DNA of 64,000 nt from Elmis aenea (taxonomy: Eukaryota > Arthropoda > Insecta > Coleoptera > Elmidae): NCBI GenBank assembly GCA_947652605.1, contig OX393579.1:52148970-52212969 (forward strand), in the 5' to 3' direction. The translations under genes and the position numbers were made by a program. The notes beneath the pieces are model-generated. The model saw only the letters and a list, made by a program, of their open reading frames with translations, had not been told where the DNA came from and did not search any database. Shown piece by piece: positions 47,952-59,404 of this stretch; position 1 is the stretch's first letter, and every line of letters starts with the position of its first letter.

Positions 47952-49769
47952 CAGGGTGGACCAAATTCGAATGTTTTACGGGGTATTTCGGTTACCGCAA
48001 TTGTAAGTGAAGATCTAATATCCGTCTCTTGGGCTATTTATTTGAGACAAAAACGACTGTGCAGTCAGATTTTTTATATCGCTTTCCATTTTGGCACTAC
48101 AACGAAAAATGAAATTTTATCATTTTTAAAAATTTACTATAACTTCTTTATTTCTTAAAATAGAACAGATTCTTACAAAGGTTTTTCATACAGAGTTTTA
48201 TACTCAATTTAAAATCAAAATTAATTTTTTTTTAGCGACCTTGACTTTCGACAGTATGAAGTAAATTTTCAATGGAAACTCTAGTTGGTCATGACTTCAT
48301 ATGAAAGAGCATTTTTTTAGCTTTTCAAAAATAAATAGTTTTGTATATTTTTTGCAAAAATAACCGAGATATATATGGCTAATTTTTTAAAAATTTCTTT
48401 ATCAAAGTTTGCCATGATTTCGCAAGCAAACAAGTGACGTTTGCAATTAATAAACAACTAAACGTCATATCCAATCAACCTTTAATGATTATTATAGGGG
48501 TAAAAAAGTTGTCCATCAAAAATTAAAAGGTGAGATAATTTCCGTGTAGACCGGAAACGAAATATAACACCAAAGAAAAGCAAAATGGTCGTTCTTAAAC
48601 TTAAATAGAGATTCTATTTCGAAACATAATACAAACTATAGATATTACCTAATTTTTTAATCACTATCTAATATGTTAAAATATAAATAGAATACTTTTT
48701 TGCTGCATCTTACTTTTAAATTTACCTTTTCTCCTAAAAGAAAGCAGCTGTTGTAAGCTATGTGTTTTTGTGAAATTAAAATCGTTTAAATATTACCGCG
48801 ATTTGCCTGTAAGAGGTCTTTAAGCATAAAGCGGAATATTCTCCGTGTTATTGTAGTACAGTTGCAGTTTAACAATTTTCACGAAGGGCATATTCACAAA
48901 ACGTGTATCTATATTCAATCCGTATCCTCGCAAAATGGTCATATGTATGTTTAACCCGTGCAAAGAGCTTCCGTACCATCCAATACGATCCTCAGTTGAA
49001 GTTTGTTTAACCAAACGCATTTTAATCAAAAGTGGTATTGGCAATAAAATAACTTTTTTTGTAAAAGCTTAGATTTGGGTTCGACAAAATTGAAATAGAC
49101 TGAATATCGGGGAAATTCGAGAGATTTTCCACGAAAATTCGACTGACTACGCAAAAGACAAAATTCTCTATTTATGGCTACATGTTTGAACATTGGGTCT
49201 ATGTTTTATAAAAAGGAATTAAATAGTAACGAATCACTTCAACAAATTTCTTGGTGCTTTTTTTTTTTAATATTTAACACAAAGTGTAATAAACATGAAA
49301 ACGTGGTAAGTCAATAGACCTGAGTCTTTCCTTTTTATCTGTCTGGGGTTGAATAAATCGCGTATATCCTAGGATCAACCCTAGGTGACTAAGCAATTTT
49401 TTGTGAAGGGTGGTTTACAAAACCCCAGTCGATTTTTATCACAATATTTTGTCAGAAAAATTAACCATATCGGTGGATCAATAAAAAATGTTATTGCTAG
49501 AAAATGTTTTGTACAGTGGATTTCCAAATAAATTTTGACCTAGGGGATTTCAAATTAATAAAAACTCGAATGACATAAAAGGTTTGGTTGATTACAAATC
49601 CATAAACTAAATTTTAACCTATCAAGCTCCTGTTGTAGTTTTATTATTGGTTTAATCGTTTTTGTAGCCGTGTGAGGCCCAGCGTTGCCTTGGAGAAAAC
49701 ACACAAAACTTAGAAATAAAATATCGTTTTTAAAAATTTACTATAGCTTATGATCTCCAAAACACCCTG
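47952..49769. mobile_element. Possible composite TA element
   Basis: Left end CAGGGTGGACCAAATTCGA (TA before it) resembles the ends of 55277-56650. A right end CAAAACACCCTG followed by TA lies at 49769. The ends diverge after CAGGGTG, and the segment TTTTTAAAAATTTACTATA occurs in the same direction near 48120 and 49735, so two partial elements may be involved. No transposase recognised. Confidence 0.35.
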
Positions 49770-49771
49770 TA

Positions 49772-51616
49772 TATGCAACAATTACAATATTCACTATATT
49801 ATAATGCATGCAAGATAATCAAATTAATAATATGAGTGAGTATTGGCCTAAAGCAATAACTTTATCTGATCGAATTTTTAAAAATCTATATCGTATGAAT
49901 TATTAAAATATACTTAAAGTATAATCGCCACTATTTAACCTTGTTTTACAACAGTCGTGAAATAAATGTTGCAATAATCATCAAACAACAAGGCAATTGC
50001 ACGCTAAGAGGAATAATTTTGAACATTCCACGTCACTATGGCATCCGAGTTTGACCATAACCGTTAGTACGTCATTATTAGTTCAGCAAACGTAATCTGT
50101 GAGAATATTAAGAATCGTTTTAACTTTAAGTAAGTAGTGGCATTGCTTGCTCGTTGCGAAATTTCGCTAGGGAGTTCCGGCGATACCGTACAAGTCCTCC
50201 CAGCGCCCTATTTCCGTAGAGTACCGCGTTAATTAAGTCCAAATCAAATTACCATTTGGATTTCATGCTCATTAAATCGCAGTCTCGGCACGGCTGGCGC
50301 AGTGACGAGCCCGTGCCCTTCTCATTACAACCCCCCACATCACTCCAAAATGTTCTGTAACAAATAACGCTGTCTCGTCAAGTGTGCTGCGCAAAAGTGT
50401 GGTAAAGAATACTTTTAGCTCGTCCCGATGCGGAATACAAATTACTACATTAAAATATAAAGTCGTCGGCGAAATATGTGGACGTTTTTAATTTCAAACA
50501 GTTGAAAGATGTTTAAAAGTAACATTAAAAAAAGAGTGCAACGATTTTTGGGATTTAGCTGTAGGTACTTTAAAATGTTCTTAAGTTATATTTTGTCAGA
50601 AAAATTTCCTTCACCTAACCTACCTGTCAAATTAAATGTACGTTCTGTCAAATTTTATAAGTACTGTCAGAGTGGTGCGTCAAGGATGTGGTTTAATCTA
50701 TATTAAAGTAACGCTACTGGTCGCCGAAATTCGTCAAAAAATTATCAAGACCAAAATATTTAATAAAAATAAGGAGAATTATTTACCATTACTGTGAAAC
50801 ATCATAAATTTACATATTAAAAATAGTGAAAAATATCTATTGCTTTATATAGAAGCATAGACTTTATATTTCGGTATTTTCTCGTTTTAAAGGAAATTTA
50901 ATAGATTAGGTCGTCCTTGAGCGGGATACAGAAGGCGTCCGCATTCTAATCCGCACATTTCTTTAAAACGCGAGTGTAAGGCGATGGCAAATATCTCCTC
51001 AGTTGGTTATAATTTGATAAAGCTGTGTATTATCCGAGAATTCCTGGCTAAAATGTATCTGGCTGCACATACGCTGATGGAAATTTGTGATAAATGAGGA
51101 TCGGAACAGACTGAAATGTTGGCTGTCATAATAAACGTGCTTACTTTTGAATGGCAAGGGAATACAATGAAAATAATCTCGCTATAAATGAAGATAACTT
51201 TACACGCGAACTCTGTTTTTATCTATTCAAACAGCTTGATTAAAAAACAATTAAATTTGTGGCCCGAAGTATATTCACATAGATCGAAATGTTAGATAAG
51301 ACAATAATTGAAAACATCAAACAGTATCGAATGTCGTAATCGAAATGTGTCATTATATAACTCCCTGTCGTTTTGTCCAATATTCATGCTCTCAGTTAGT
51401 CAGAAAACTCAACGAAACTTGTTAACAGACACTAAAAAATATTTAAATGCGCCTTTAATAATTTTTCCTAGTTGGGACATGAAAAAAATAGAATTTTAAA
51501 TCGATTTCTATTATGGACGACTGCTCTTGTATTGGTTGCTAGGAAGTTTTTTGTAGTTGCCATGATAACGGTGTGGAATGGGTTTAGTAGGGACAGTAAA
51601 AATTAAAACAGTAGTC
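49772..51616. other. Intronic DNA with GC-richer island 50150-50420
   Basis: The island has several short motifs (CCAAATCAAATTACCATTTGG, a 21-base imperfect palindrome near 50239) but no exon. The remainder is AT-rich. Confidence 0.4.
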
Positions 51617-51699
51617 TTAAGCCTGTGTGACACGATGAAAGATTCTGTATAGAAATTTGTACCAAATATTATACAGAAAATCTTATATCGTGACATATA

Positions 51700-52612
51700 C
51701 GAGGGGGGACCCAAAAACAACCGGAATTATTTTCTGAAGGGCGAGCCCCTTTTAGTTCGAGCTTCTCGTGCTAGGAGAATATTCTAGAAACCCTTCTGCA
51801 TCAGCGTGCCTACTGGCGTTGCTATGTGTTGCTGCGTTCGGCTTCAGTGAATTTTTTTCGAAGACTATTTTAACGCATCTGTCTATTTTGTGATGACTGA
51901 TTTACAAGAACTTGCGGCAGTGAAATTTGGCTGCTTCGTTTCGGGGTCGTAACCATAGCACCAAGATTAGTCTTCGATCATGATTTGGGAGGGGGGATCT
52001 GGTTAGGTCAGCCTTCAACTGCTCCTTCATGGCACGGCTCTCGATTGTCTCTTTGTTGAGGTGTGATCAAGGGAGGCACAAATTTTGCTGCAACTCGTTT
52101 CATACCCAAATCTTTTGATAAAATTCGCCGATAGGAACTCCACGACACTCCAGTCAACGTCACAAGTTCATAAATGTTCCGACGACGGTCTTCCAAGATG
52201 GCTAAACGAATTCGTATCACATTTTCTTCAGTTGGTCAAAGGACGCCCGGGCCGAGGTTGATCGTCAGTCGACATTTCGCCTTGTTTAAAACGGAAAAAC
52301 CATTTTTAAACTTGCGAGCAACTTCTTTGTAAGTTGTCTGTAGCATAACAATTGTTTCCTTTTTATTTTCCATAGCAGAAAACAAAATGTCACTGCCGCA
52401 AGTTCTTGTTAATCAGCCATCACAAAATAGACAGATGCGTTGAAAGAGTCTTCGAAAAAAATTCATTGAAGCCGAACGCAGCAACACACAGCAACGCCAG
52501 TAGGCACGCTGCAGCAGAAGGGTTTCTAGAATATTCTCCTAGCACGAGAAGCTCGAACTAAAAGGGGATCGCCCTTCAGAAGATAATTCCGGTTATTTTT
52601 GGGTCCCCCTCG
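51700..52612 (-). mobile_element. Mariner deletion element with 220-bp inverted ends
   Basis: TA-flanked (51698-51699, 52613-52614). Left arm 51700-51923 and right arm 52390-52612 are nearly perfect inverted repeats, far longer than usual mariner ends. The unique middle (466 bp) encodes the N-terminal half of a transposase on the minus strand. Confidence 0.9.
51930..52380 (-). pseudogene. Mariner transposase N-terminal half
   Basis: Minus strand: after a frameshifted start, STDDQPRPGRPLT, then IRLAILEDRRRNIYELVTLT, SYRRILSKDLGMKRVAAKFV and TPQQRDNREP. These are the second helix-turn-helix and linker of mariner transposases. A frameshifted MIED...SWCYGYDPETKQ is the first catalytic Asp block; the rest of the catalytic domain is absent, and the inverted arm follows directly. 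Confidence 0.82.
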
Positions 52613-53106
52613 TAGGTTTCTCGTGCAAAACTATTTATAGTTTCTTGCATATAGAAGAGCGTTCCTGCAGTTTCTTGTACAGAAAATACAGTAGGGCGTG
52701 TTCTATTTGCTAGCAAGTTTTGATACAGAAACTGCGTGTTACAGTTGCGCATTCAGCTCGTGAATAATGGCGACTACCAGCTGATTTTGAACATCTGCAG
52801 CTAAAGAAAATATAAACAATAGAAATTCCTGTTAACAGTTAATTCTTGGTAATCCGAAGCAGGATGTTGTTATTGTTTAAAATGGCAATAACAAGGGATA
52901 AATACCTTGTTTCAAGAGGGAGCGCATATCTGTGTTTATACTGTTTAGGCGCATGTGCATGGGTAACTTATACATAAAATTGTATCAGTGTCACACACAG
53001 TTTCAAACGAATGGAATTCTGTACTGAAATCTGTACAAGAAAAACAATACAAGATATTTTGTATTAAATTTTATACAGAAATTTACACCGTGTCACACGG
53101 GCTTTA

Positions 53107-55274
53107 GACAAGACAAAGGGGGAAGTGGGGCAGTATGGGGTATTTAACGACGTTTCAGGATTTATATTTTATATCAAATAAAGTAATATTTTCGTTTTTG
53201 TGATACCCATTACCATGTTATTAAATAAAGAACTGTAAACTATTTTTGAATAGAAATTCAGAAATATACAAGTTAAAAGAAATACTTCAAACTTGCCAGT
53301 TTTGCCATAGATGGGCAAGATGGGGTGTCACAATATCAACGTTAAAATTCGACTGATGAACGATCGCATTGTGTGCGAAATTAATGTATTAATACGCTTT
53401 ATATTCGAGTTACCAATTTTTTAGGATTGCTTAATTATTTTTCTTCTACAAAATTTGTCTTTATTTTCGTTAACCTTCACCTTTGCGTTTGCCTTAGCTT
53501 GGCTTTGATTGGTCGTTTTGCTGTTGGTGTCACCAAGCGCAGAAATAATAAAATAGCTGGCACTAAAAGTGCGCGATTTATGTAACATAATGTCGCTATT
53601 ATGACACTGTAAATTTGTTGAGCAGCAGTCATATTTATAAACTTCGGTTCGCTCAAGAATACAATGTGCTGTGTTCTGCAGAGGCAGTAAAATTTGTGAG
53701 CCGATAAAGATTTCCACGTCATGTGAATAAACACACAATAGTCGACGTTAAGATTTTGTCTGCGGGCGATACAGCGACACTCGCATGCATAATATTTAAA
53801 AAACAAAACGTTGTGTAAGCTAAGTTTAATTCCTTTGACCTACATTTGCTTTATTACAGGCGCTGCCATTGTAACTATTACCGCCGTTCTGCTTCCCTTG
53901 TTAAGTATTTACACAACCCTCTTTTCACCCCGGTAACTTGGATGCCTTTCAAATATTAATTCCTCAATTACCGGTTTTATTCAGCGTCGTGTCGCTGTTT
54001 CGTTGTCAGTTTGAAAAGAGCTTGGTCACAACTGCTTTGTTAGTTAAGAACATGGAATAAAAACCAAAAAGTCCTGTTCCACTTTGTTCTTAGCACACAA
54101 AAAATTGTAAATTTATTTAGACGAAATAATCCTTTAAATTCCTTTTAATAACGTACTTTGGGATACTTGAACCGAATTGCGCCAAATAAATTTTTAATGT
54201 TTAGTTTAAAATTTGTTGAACGTAAGAGAACGACTTGTTTTACATTTAGTGGATTTAAGTTAATATTCAACTGTAACAAGAATATTAAGTTAATATGATA
54301 ATTAATAAAGCTTATAGGTACATACGTTTATATTTTGGTATTTTTTTAAATTTGTTGGGCTGCCATTCTTCAAATTTTTGTGGGCTATTTGTGTATTATG
54401 TTGTATTTTGTGGTCATTTACAATACTGGATACATCAAATAATTTATTTTACTTCAGCATTATTTCATTACCTTTTAAATAAATAACATACAACAAATAC
54501 TGACGCATTAGTTACTAAAACATGTAATACTTCATAAGGGCCAAGTTATGAACAATTCAACTTCAGTAAAACAAATTAACGTAAAATATTACAGTTATAT
54601 CTTGGTATATAAATCAGTGTTTGAGGGTTCTGTCTACAAATTAGTTGATATATTTTGTGCATTTTAACTAGAACTCTTTTTATAAAAACGAAATAAAAAA
54701 AAATTGCAATAAAAATCGCGTGAAAGAGTTGCTTTCTTCTTGCCAACAGTTACAAAAAACTTGTTATCTTTTCATAAATTAATTTTCCAGGATTTTTGCT
54801 ACTAAAATGCATCTTACATAAAACATCAGCGAAATAACCTAATTGGATGCTAGCAACATCAAAGACACCGTGTCTCATTCGCAGTTGTTTATTACTACTG
54901 TAGTTTGTTAAGTAAAGACCGAATTCTGAGATGCATTAAACTAGGGCTTCAAAGGACAAAACTTGTATATTAAATTAGGTCGCAAAACGCAGTACAGGTA
55001 TTAGTTTTTGTGCTGTTATTTTGTTGATATTAAGAGTTGTATACAACAACAAAAAAAAACGCAAATAATGTGATTTAAAGTGTCTACTACTAATGTCATT
55101 TTAATCATATCAAGTATTGAACTAAATTAATTAAAAACAAATATTGAACGCTTTATATTAAAGTACTTCCCGCTACGATTAGTATTGGAGGAATCACGCG
55201 AAGGCTGTTGGTAGGCCACAGAGTGACGTCACCGCGTGACCACGTAAGAATGATTGTGCAGTACAGTTTTGTTG
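53107..55274. other. Intronic DNA, no recognised gene
   Basis: 53115-53330 has GGGGCAGTATGGGG and GGGCAAGATGGGG motifs resembling pogo-type MITE ends, unresolved. Two overlapping minus frames (105 and 109 codons) at 53421-53806 match nothing I know. Confidence 0.35.
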
Positions 55275-55785
55275 TACAGGTTGGTCCAAATTCAATGGAA
55301 TTACAGGGGTATCTCGTTTAATATTCAAGATAGAGAAACGGTTAAATTGCCAAAAATGTGCAGCTTTTTGAGATAAACTCAGAATGGTTTTCAAAAATAT
55401 TCTATCATTTCCGGTTTTTGAGTTAATAAAGAAAAACTATTTTTTTGTTATATTTATGCGCCATATCTCCCTTATAGTTTTAAATATCGAAAACGTTTAT
55501 GAAGATTATTTTTAGATATTTTTATGTAGATTTTAAAAGTACTAAAAAAAATGTTTACGCACCTTGTTAAAAAGTTATAAAACAAACTTATCTTTGTTTT
55601 AAATAAAAGCTATAGTTGGCTATGACTTATTTAAATTCCTTATTTTTTTCCCTATTCGAATATACAGGGTGTGTATAAATTGGCGGAAGCGCTACACGTG
55701 ACGATGATACAAAAATGTTGTACCATGCTTCCTATGGCCTCAGGAACCATTTAAAGAAAAAAAAATTGGCAACATTGCATACATT

Positions 55786-55972
55786 TTATTCTTCAGGCTT
55801 TCGCGGCTATCGTCCATGTTACAATCTTCGTTCCCGGGTTTGAAACCGCGTCTTCTTGATTTGTGTGACGTTTCGACCATTCTATGTTGGTCTTTATCAG
55901 TACCAACATAGAATGGTCGAAACGTCACACAAATCAAGAAGACGCGGTTCCAAACCCGGGAACGAAGATTGT
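55786..55972 (-). mobile_element. Palindromic retroelement-like insertion with 15-bp duplication
   Basis: Flanked by identical AACATTGCATACATT at 55771-55785 and 55973-55987, a length typical of target-primed retrotransposition. Most of it is a 74-bp inverted repeat (55818-55891 and 55902-55975) with one visible mismatch. Contains a hammerhead-like motif on the minus strand. Confidence 0.72.
55867..55900 (-). ncRNA. Hammerhead-ribozyme-like motif (degenerate)
   Basis: The minus strand reads CTGATAA, then a perfect 5-bp stem GACCA/TGGTC with 8-base loop, then GAAACGTC. The hammerhead core is CTGANGA-stem II-GAAA; here the position that should be the catalytic G of GA is A, so activity is unlikely. 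Such cores are known in the terminal repeats of Penelope-like elements and in retrozymes. Confidence 0.45.
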
Positions 55973-56794
55973 AACATTGCATACATTGATTTGCGTTTGG
56001 ACATTTTTTTATCAGCTATTTTTACTTCAGTTCGTAAACATAGCTGCAAACTTTTGGGTATCGTAAAACACAAACTAGAAATAATTACGAGAAAAACAGA
56101 GATGACAGCTAATGACAATGTTGCCATATGTATTATTTTCATTCAAATCAGTGATTTACATATTTTCAACACCAACTTTTGAAAGGAAGAACACAATATC
56201 TAGGAAAAAATACTATTCGAAATTTATTTTTATTCCAAATTGCAGCTTTTTCATTTGCAAGTACTAAATAATAACGCTTATTAAAGGACTAAATGTCAAA
56301 ACTTTGAGCACCTCTTGCAGACACATGGTACAACATTTTCGTATTAAGATTTATTATTAAAATTTTACGAAGAACATCGCCACGTGTAGCGCTTCCGCCA
56401 ATTTTTACACACCCTGTATAAGGGTTGATGTATTTATTTTCAATAAAAGGCAAGTTACAAAGGATTTTTATTTTTTTTTCAAGATGAGGAACAAAAAGTA
56501 GGCTGTGAAAAAAAAACCAAGAAAAACCGAAAATGATAAAATATATTTGAGAACTGTTCTAATTTTGTCTCAAAAAACTGCACATTTTTGGTAATTTAAC
56601 CGTTTCTCTATCTCGACTAATAATAATCCTATCGAATTTGGACCACCCTGTACACTGCAAACAAATGCGCAATCATTTTTGTTGCGTAACGTAAAAAAAA
56701 GAGGCAGATACGCAAAACTGGTTTTAAACTAAGACATAAAGTAGGCTCTCAAGTTCTTAAATCATAATAAAAAGCGCTTGCGAAAGCTTCTTAC

Positions 56795-56836
56795 CTTTGG
56801 ATGTGCTCTCCTTGGAAACGCTACTTTGGGGTCAAT
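56795..56836 (-). CDS. Rbp6: Internal 42-bp exon of a Musashi-family RNA-binding protein
   Basis: On the minus strand a pyrimidine-rich acceptor (TTTCTGTTTTTAG) is followed by 42 bp and then a consensus donor (CCAAAG|GTAAGA). A branch-point-like CTAAT lies about 25 bases before the acceptor. The exon reads in phase 0 as IDPKVAFPRRAHPK. From family knowledge this is the invariant linker between RRM1 and RRM2 of Musashi proteins, which bind UAG-core motifs in mRNA 3'UTRs and control translation in neural and stem cells. The next expected residues (MVTRTKK, start of RRM2) and the end of RRM1 were searched for on the minus strand and not found, so both flanking exons lie outside the window. Choice of Rbp6 over its paralogue msi is an inference from the AHPK ending. 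Family assignment is strong for so short an exon; the paralogue is uncertain. Confidence 0.83.
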
Positions 56837-56929
56837 CTAAAAACAGAAACAAACCATTAGGACATTTAGAAATTAGGCAAATAATAGGGGCTAAAAGTAA
56901 ATAAAAAGGGGGTATCCTTAATTATTCTG

Positions 56930-57300
56930 CTTGTTTTACGAGAAGCAGTAAACGAATTGCTTGAATTATTCTCTTCCATTTCCTTCCGTCTTCGAGTTCT
57001 AACGGCGGCATTATGGGCAATCAAAAGTCGGCATTTGAAGCTACGCACAATTACAACTCGCACGACACGAGCCCCGCATCGCCTTGCGACATACAACTAT
57101 AAGAAGCTCGCTCACCCTTTCTACGCTCGCTATAAATGCTCTTAACGTTTACTCGGCTCCATTTACAACACTTCTGGAGTGTCTTGGCGATCGCAGATCG
57201 GAGTGTGAGACGACGGCGCGGCCAGTAAAGACTTACAACGCGATTTTTAGCGGGACAGAGATAAAATTTTGTAACGTTTTCTTTTGTACGTTTTATAAGC
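56930..57300. promoter_or_regulatory. GC-richer stretch just upstream of the exon
   Basis: Begins about 95 bp on the acceptor side of the Musashi exon. No element ends and no recognised coding; overlapping frames on both strands are composition artefacts. It contains a TATAAATG on the plus strand at 57131. Conserved splicing-control or enhancer DNA, or an alternative start, are possible readings. Confidence 0.3.
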
Positions 57301-57897
57301 TTCACTCACACGTAGAAAAATAAGTGCCAACCCAACATATAGCACGGTTTTACAACGACAAGTGCTACTGAAACTTAATTCCTACTTTAACTTGAATCCG
57401 AGATCGTACAGATAATGCTTTAAAATTATAACAGTAAAAAAAATAACATTGTGTGAAATCCAATCATTTTTAGGAACAAATCGCAAGCAAAAGTTATGTT
57501 TGCAGTGCGACAATTATGCAATATAAATTGTTAACCAATGCAAATAAATTTTCCATGTTTTAACCAAATGTAGAATAAAATCCGGCTCGAAGGACCAAAA
57601 TGTTTAATATTGTAATATTCTCATACTGTTTACATACAAAGTTTTTTTTATCGTAACTAACAACAAATATAATAACAAACAAATCACTTCCACCCAGATC
57701 CATGGCGACACACACTGCAACGCGCCCGAACATCACGTATTTAAAAAAAAAAACAATTAAGTTTTGGCCAAGATAGTACAGTTTTTGTAATATTTATTCC
57801 GACATGTGCCTTAAACTTAACTTATTAAAATAAACAAAATTAAGACAGACTTATTAAAAATTAAAAGGGGTATACATACTTTGGAATACCCTGTATA

Positions 57898-59402
57898 CAG
57901 GGTGGTGCTTTTTTCGATGCTCACCATTGCTATATTGGAAACGGTAAGAGATACAAGGTCGGTTAAATTAGAGAAAAGTTTCACATTTTTATGGCGATTA
58001 AGAATCTGAAAAGAAATCCTGGATATTTTGATTCGTTTTTGATTTATTACAAAAAAACTGAAAAATGTGATTTTAGAAAAATATGATTATCTTCCCTACC
58101 ATTGACGCTATTTTATTTAAACTTGGTAACTTTATGTTTTTGACCGTCCTGGGTTTGATGACGTCAACAGAAATTTTCTAAGCCTTCTAGATTTCAAGTT
58201 GCGATAGTCAACTTTTTTATTTCTTATGGCCGCCATATTGGATTTTCACACCATCAGACAGACAAAAAAATTAGCTTTTCAGATTGGTAACCAACATACC
58301 TTTTTTCTTTCAAAAAACTTGTAGAAATTTGAAAATTTGTATAAATAATCTATGAAATCGCGAATGTTCTGAAAAACTATTGAAATTATAATATAAATAA
58401 AAGTGACGCAACATAATAAAATAACGAAATGACAATAAATTTTAAACACCAGATAAATAATTATTTAAATTGTTTAAAGTGCTCGCCGTGATGTATGATG
58501 TAGTGGTTAGTCCTCAATTTTATTTCGTCCACTGCCTTTAGGATAGTTTGTCTCGAAATAGAGTCGAAAGCATTTTTGATTTTACGGCGAAGATGTTCAA
58601 TATTTTCCGTTAGGGTTGCATAAACAACATCAAAGTAAAAGTAGTAATCCATAGGCGTTAAACATGGCGATCGCGGAGGCCAATGAACAGGACCAAACGT
58701 ACTAAGTCATGAATTTTGAAAGCGTACATCTAAATTAACATCCTTTTACAATGCGGGCGTTGTGAGGACCAGCTCCTTTTTGCTGAAACTACTGATGATT
58801 TTGAATTGTTAATAATGGCAATTCGCCTAACATATCTTCTAAATATGTTTCCAACAATCTGAATTTCGTTCATTAGACCAATAAAATGTTCTGTAGCTTT
58901 TATTTATATCATAGTTTCAATTGTTTTTCAGAGCATTCTCGATTTTATGAATTATTTACTCAAATTTTCAAATTTTAACAAGTTTTTTGAAAGAAAAAAG
59001 GTATGTTGGTTACCAATCTGAAAAGCTAATTTTTTTGTCTGTCTGATGGTGTAAAAATCCAATATGGCGGCCATAAGAAATAAAAAAGTTGACTATCGCA
59101 ACTTGAAATCTAGAAGGCTTAGAAAATTTCTGTTGACGTCATCAAACCCAGGACGGTCAAAAACATAAAGTTACCAAGTTTAAATGAAATAGCGTCAATG
59201 GTAGGGAAGATAATCATATTTTTCTAAAATCACATTTTTCAGTTTTTTTGTAATAAATCAAAAACGAATCAAAATATCCGGGATTTTTTTTCAGATTCTT
59301 AATCGCCATAAAAATGTGCAACTTTTCTCTAATTTAACCGACCTTGTATCTCTTACCGTTTCCAAGATAGTAATGGTGAGCATCGAAAAAAGCACCACCC
59401 TG
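57898..59402. mobile_element. TA transposon with 506-bp inverted arms
   Basis: Ends CAGGGTGGTGCTTTTTTCG and complement, TA at 57896-57897 and 59403-59404. Arms 57898-58403 and 58897-59402 are equally long and nearly identical over the outer 430 bp. The 493-bp interior retains part of a transposase on the minus strand. Confidence 0.92.
58461..58697 (-). pseudogene. C-terminal Tc1/mariner-like transposase remnant
   Basis: Minus strand: GPVHWPPRSPCLTPMDYYFY, then ATLTENIEHLRRKIKNAFDS and HYIIHHGEHFKQF. This is the third-catalytic-residue block (WPPRSPDLTPLDFFLWG in intact relatives) with the Asp of MDYY retained but the preceding SPD changed to SPC. The C-terminal helices follow. The frame is intact to its stop, but the first two catalytic Asp blocks are missing. 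Confidence 0.78.
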
Positions 59403-59404
59403 TA

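Larger units (their letters stand above)
51620..53103. mobile_element. Harbinger-type MITE split by a mariner
   Basis: Ends AGCCTGTGTGACACGATG and complement of AGCCCGTGTGACACGGTG are flanked by TTA (51617-51619, 53104-53106), the PIF/Harbinger target. Sub-termini share TTCTGTATAGAAATTTGTAC-like sequence in inverted order. About 570 bp after subtracting the mariner at 51700-52612. Confidence 0.78.
55665..56416 (-). mobile_element. TA-flanked MITE, family M2, copy 2
   Basis: Ends CAGGGTGTGTATAAATTGGC and complement, TA at 55663-55664 and 56417-56418. Opposite orientation to 20025-20649. Contains the retroelement-like insertion at 55786-55972. Confidence 0.9.
55277..56650. mobile_element. TA MITE (outer element of a nest)
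   Basis: Ends CAGGTTGGTCCAAATTCAAT and complement of CAGGGTGGTCCAAATTCGAT, flanked by TA (55275-55276, 56651-56652). The arms also share GATAGAGAAACGGTTAAATT and its complement. It was split by the M2 MITE at 55665-56416. Its right end is 145 bp from the Musashi exon. Confidence 0.87.
1..56794 (-). other. Musashi-family intron downstream of the 42-bp exon (partial)
   Basis: Inferred from the donor at 56793-56794. No RRM2 exon was recognised leftward, so this intron would exceed 56 kb unless an exon was missed. It is filled with the mobile elements listed separately. Confidence 0.5.

Noticed and set aside
53421..53806. Two overlapping minus-strand frames over 100 codons
   Set aside because: They overlap in different frames, match no family I know, and the region lacks splice signals that fit.
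55856..56182. 108-codon plus frame running through the nested palindrome
   Set aside because: It spans a transposon insertion boundary and so cannot be an ancestral coding frame.
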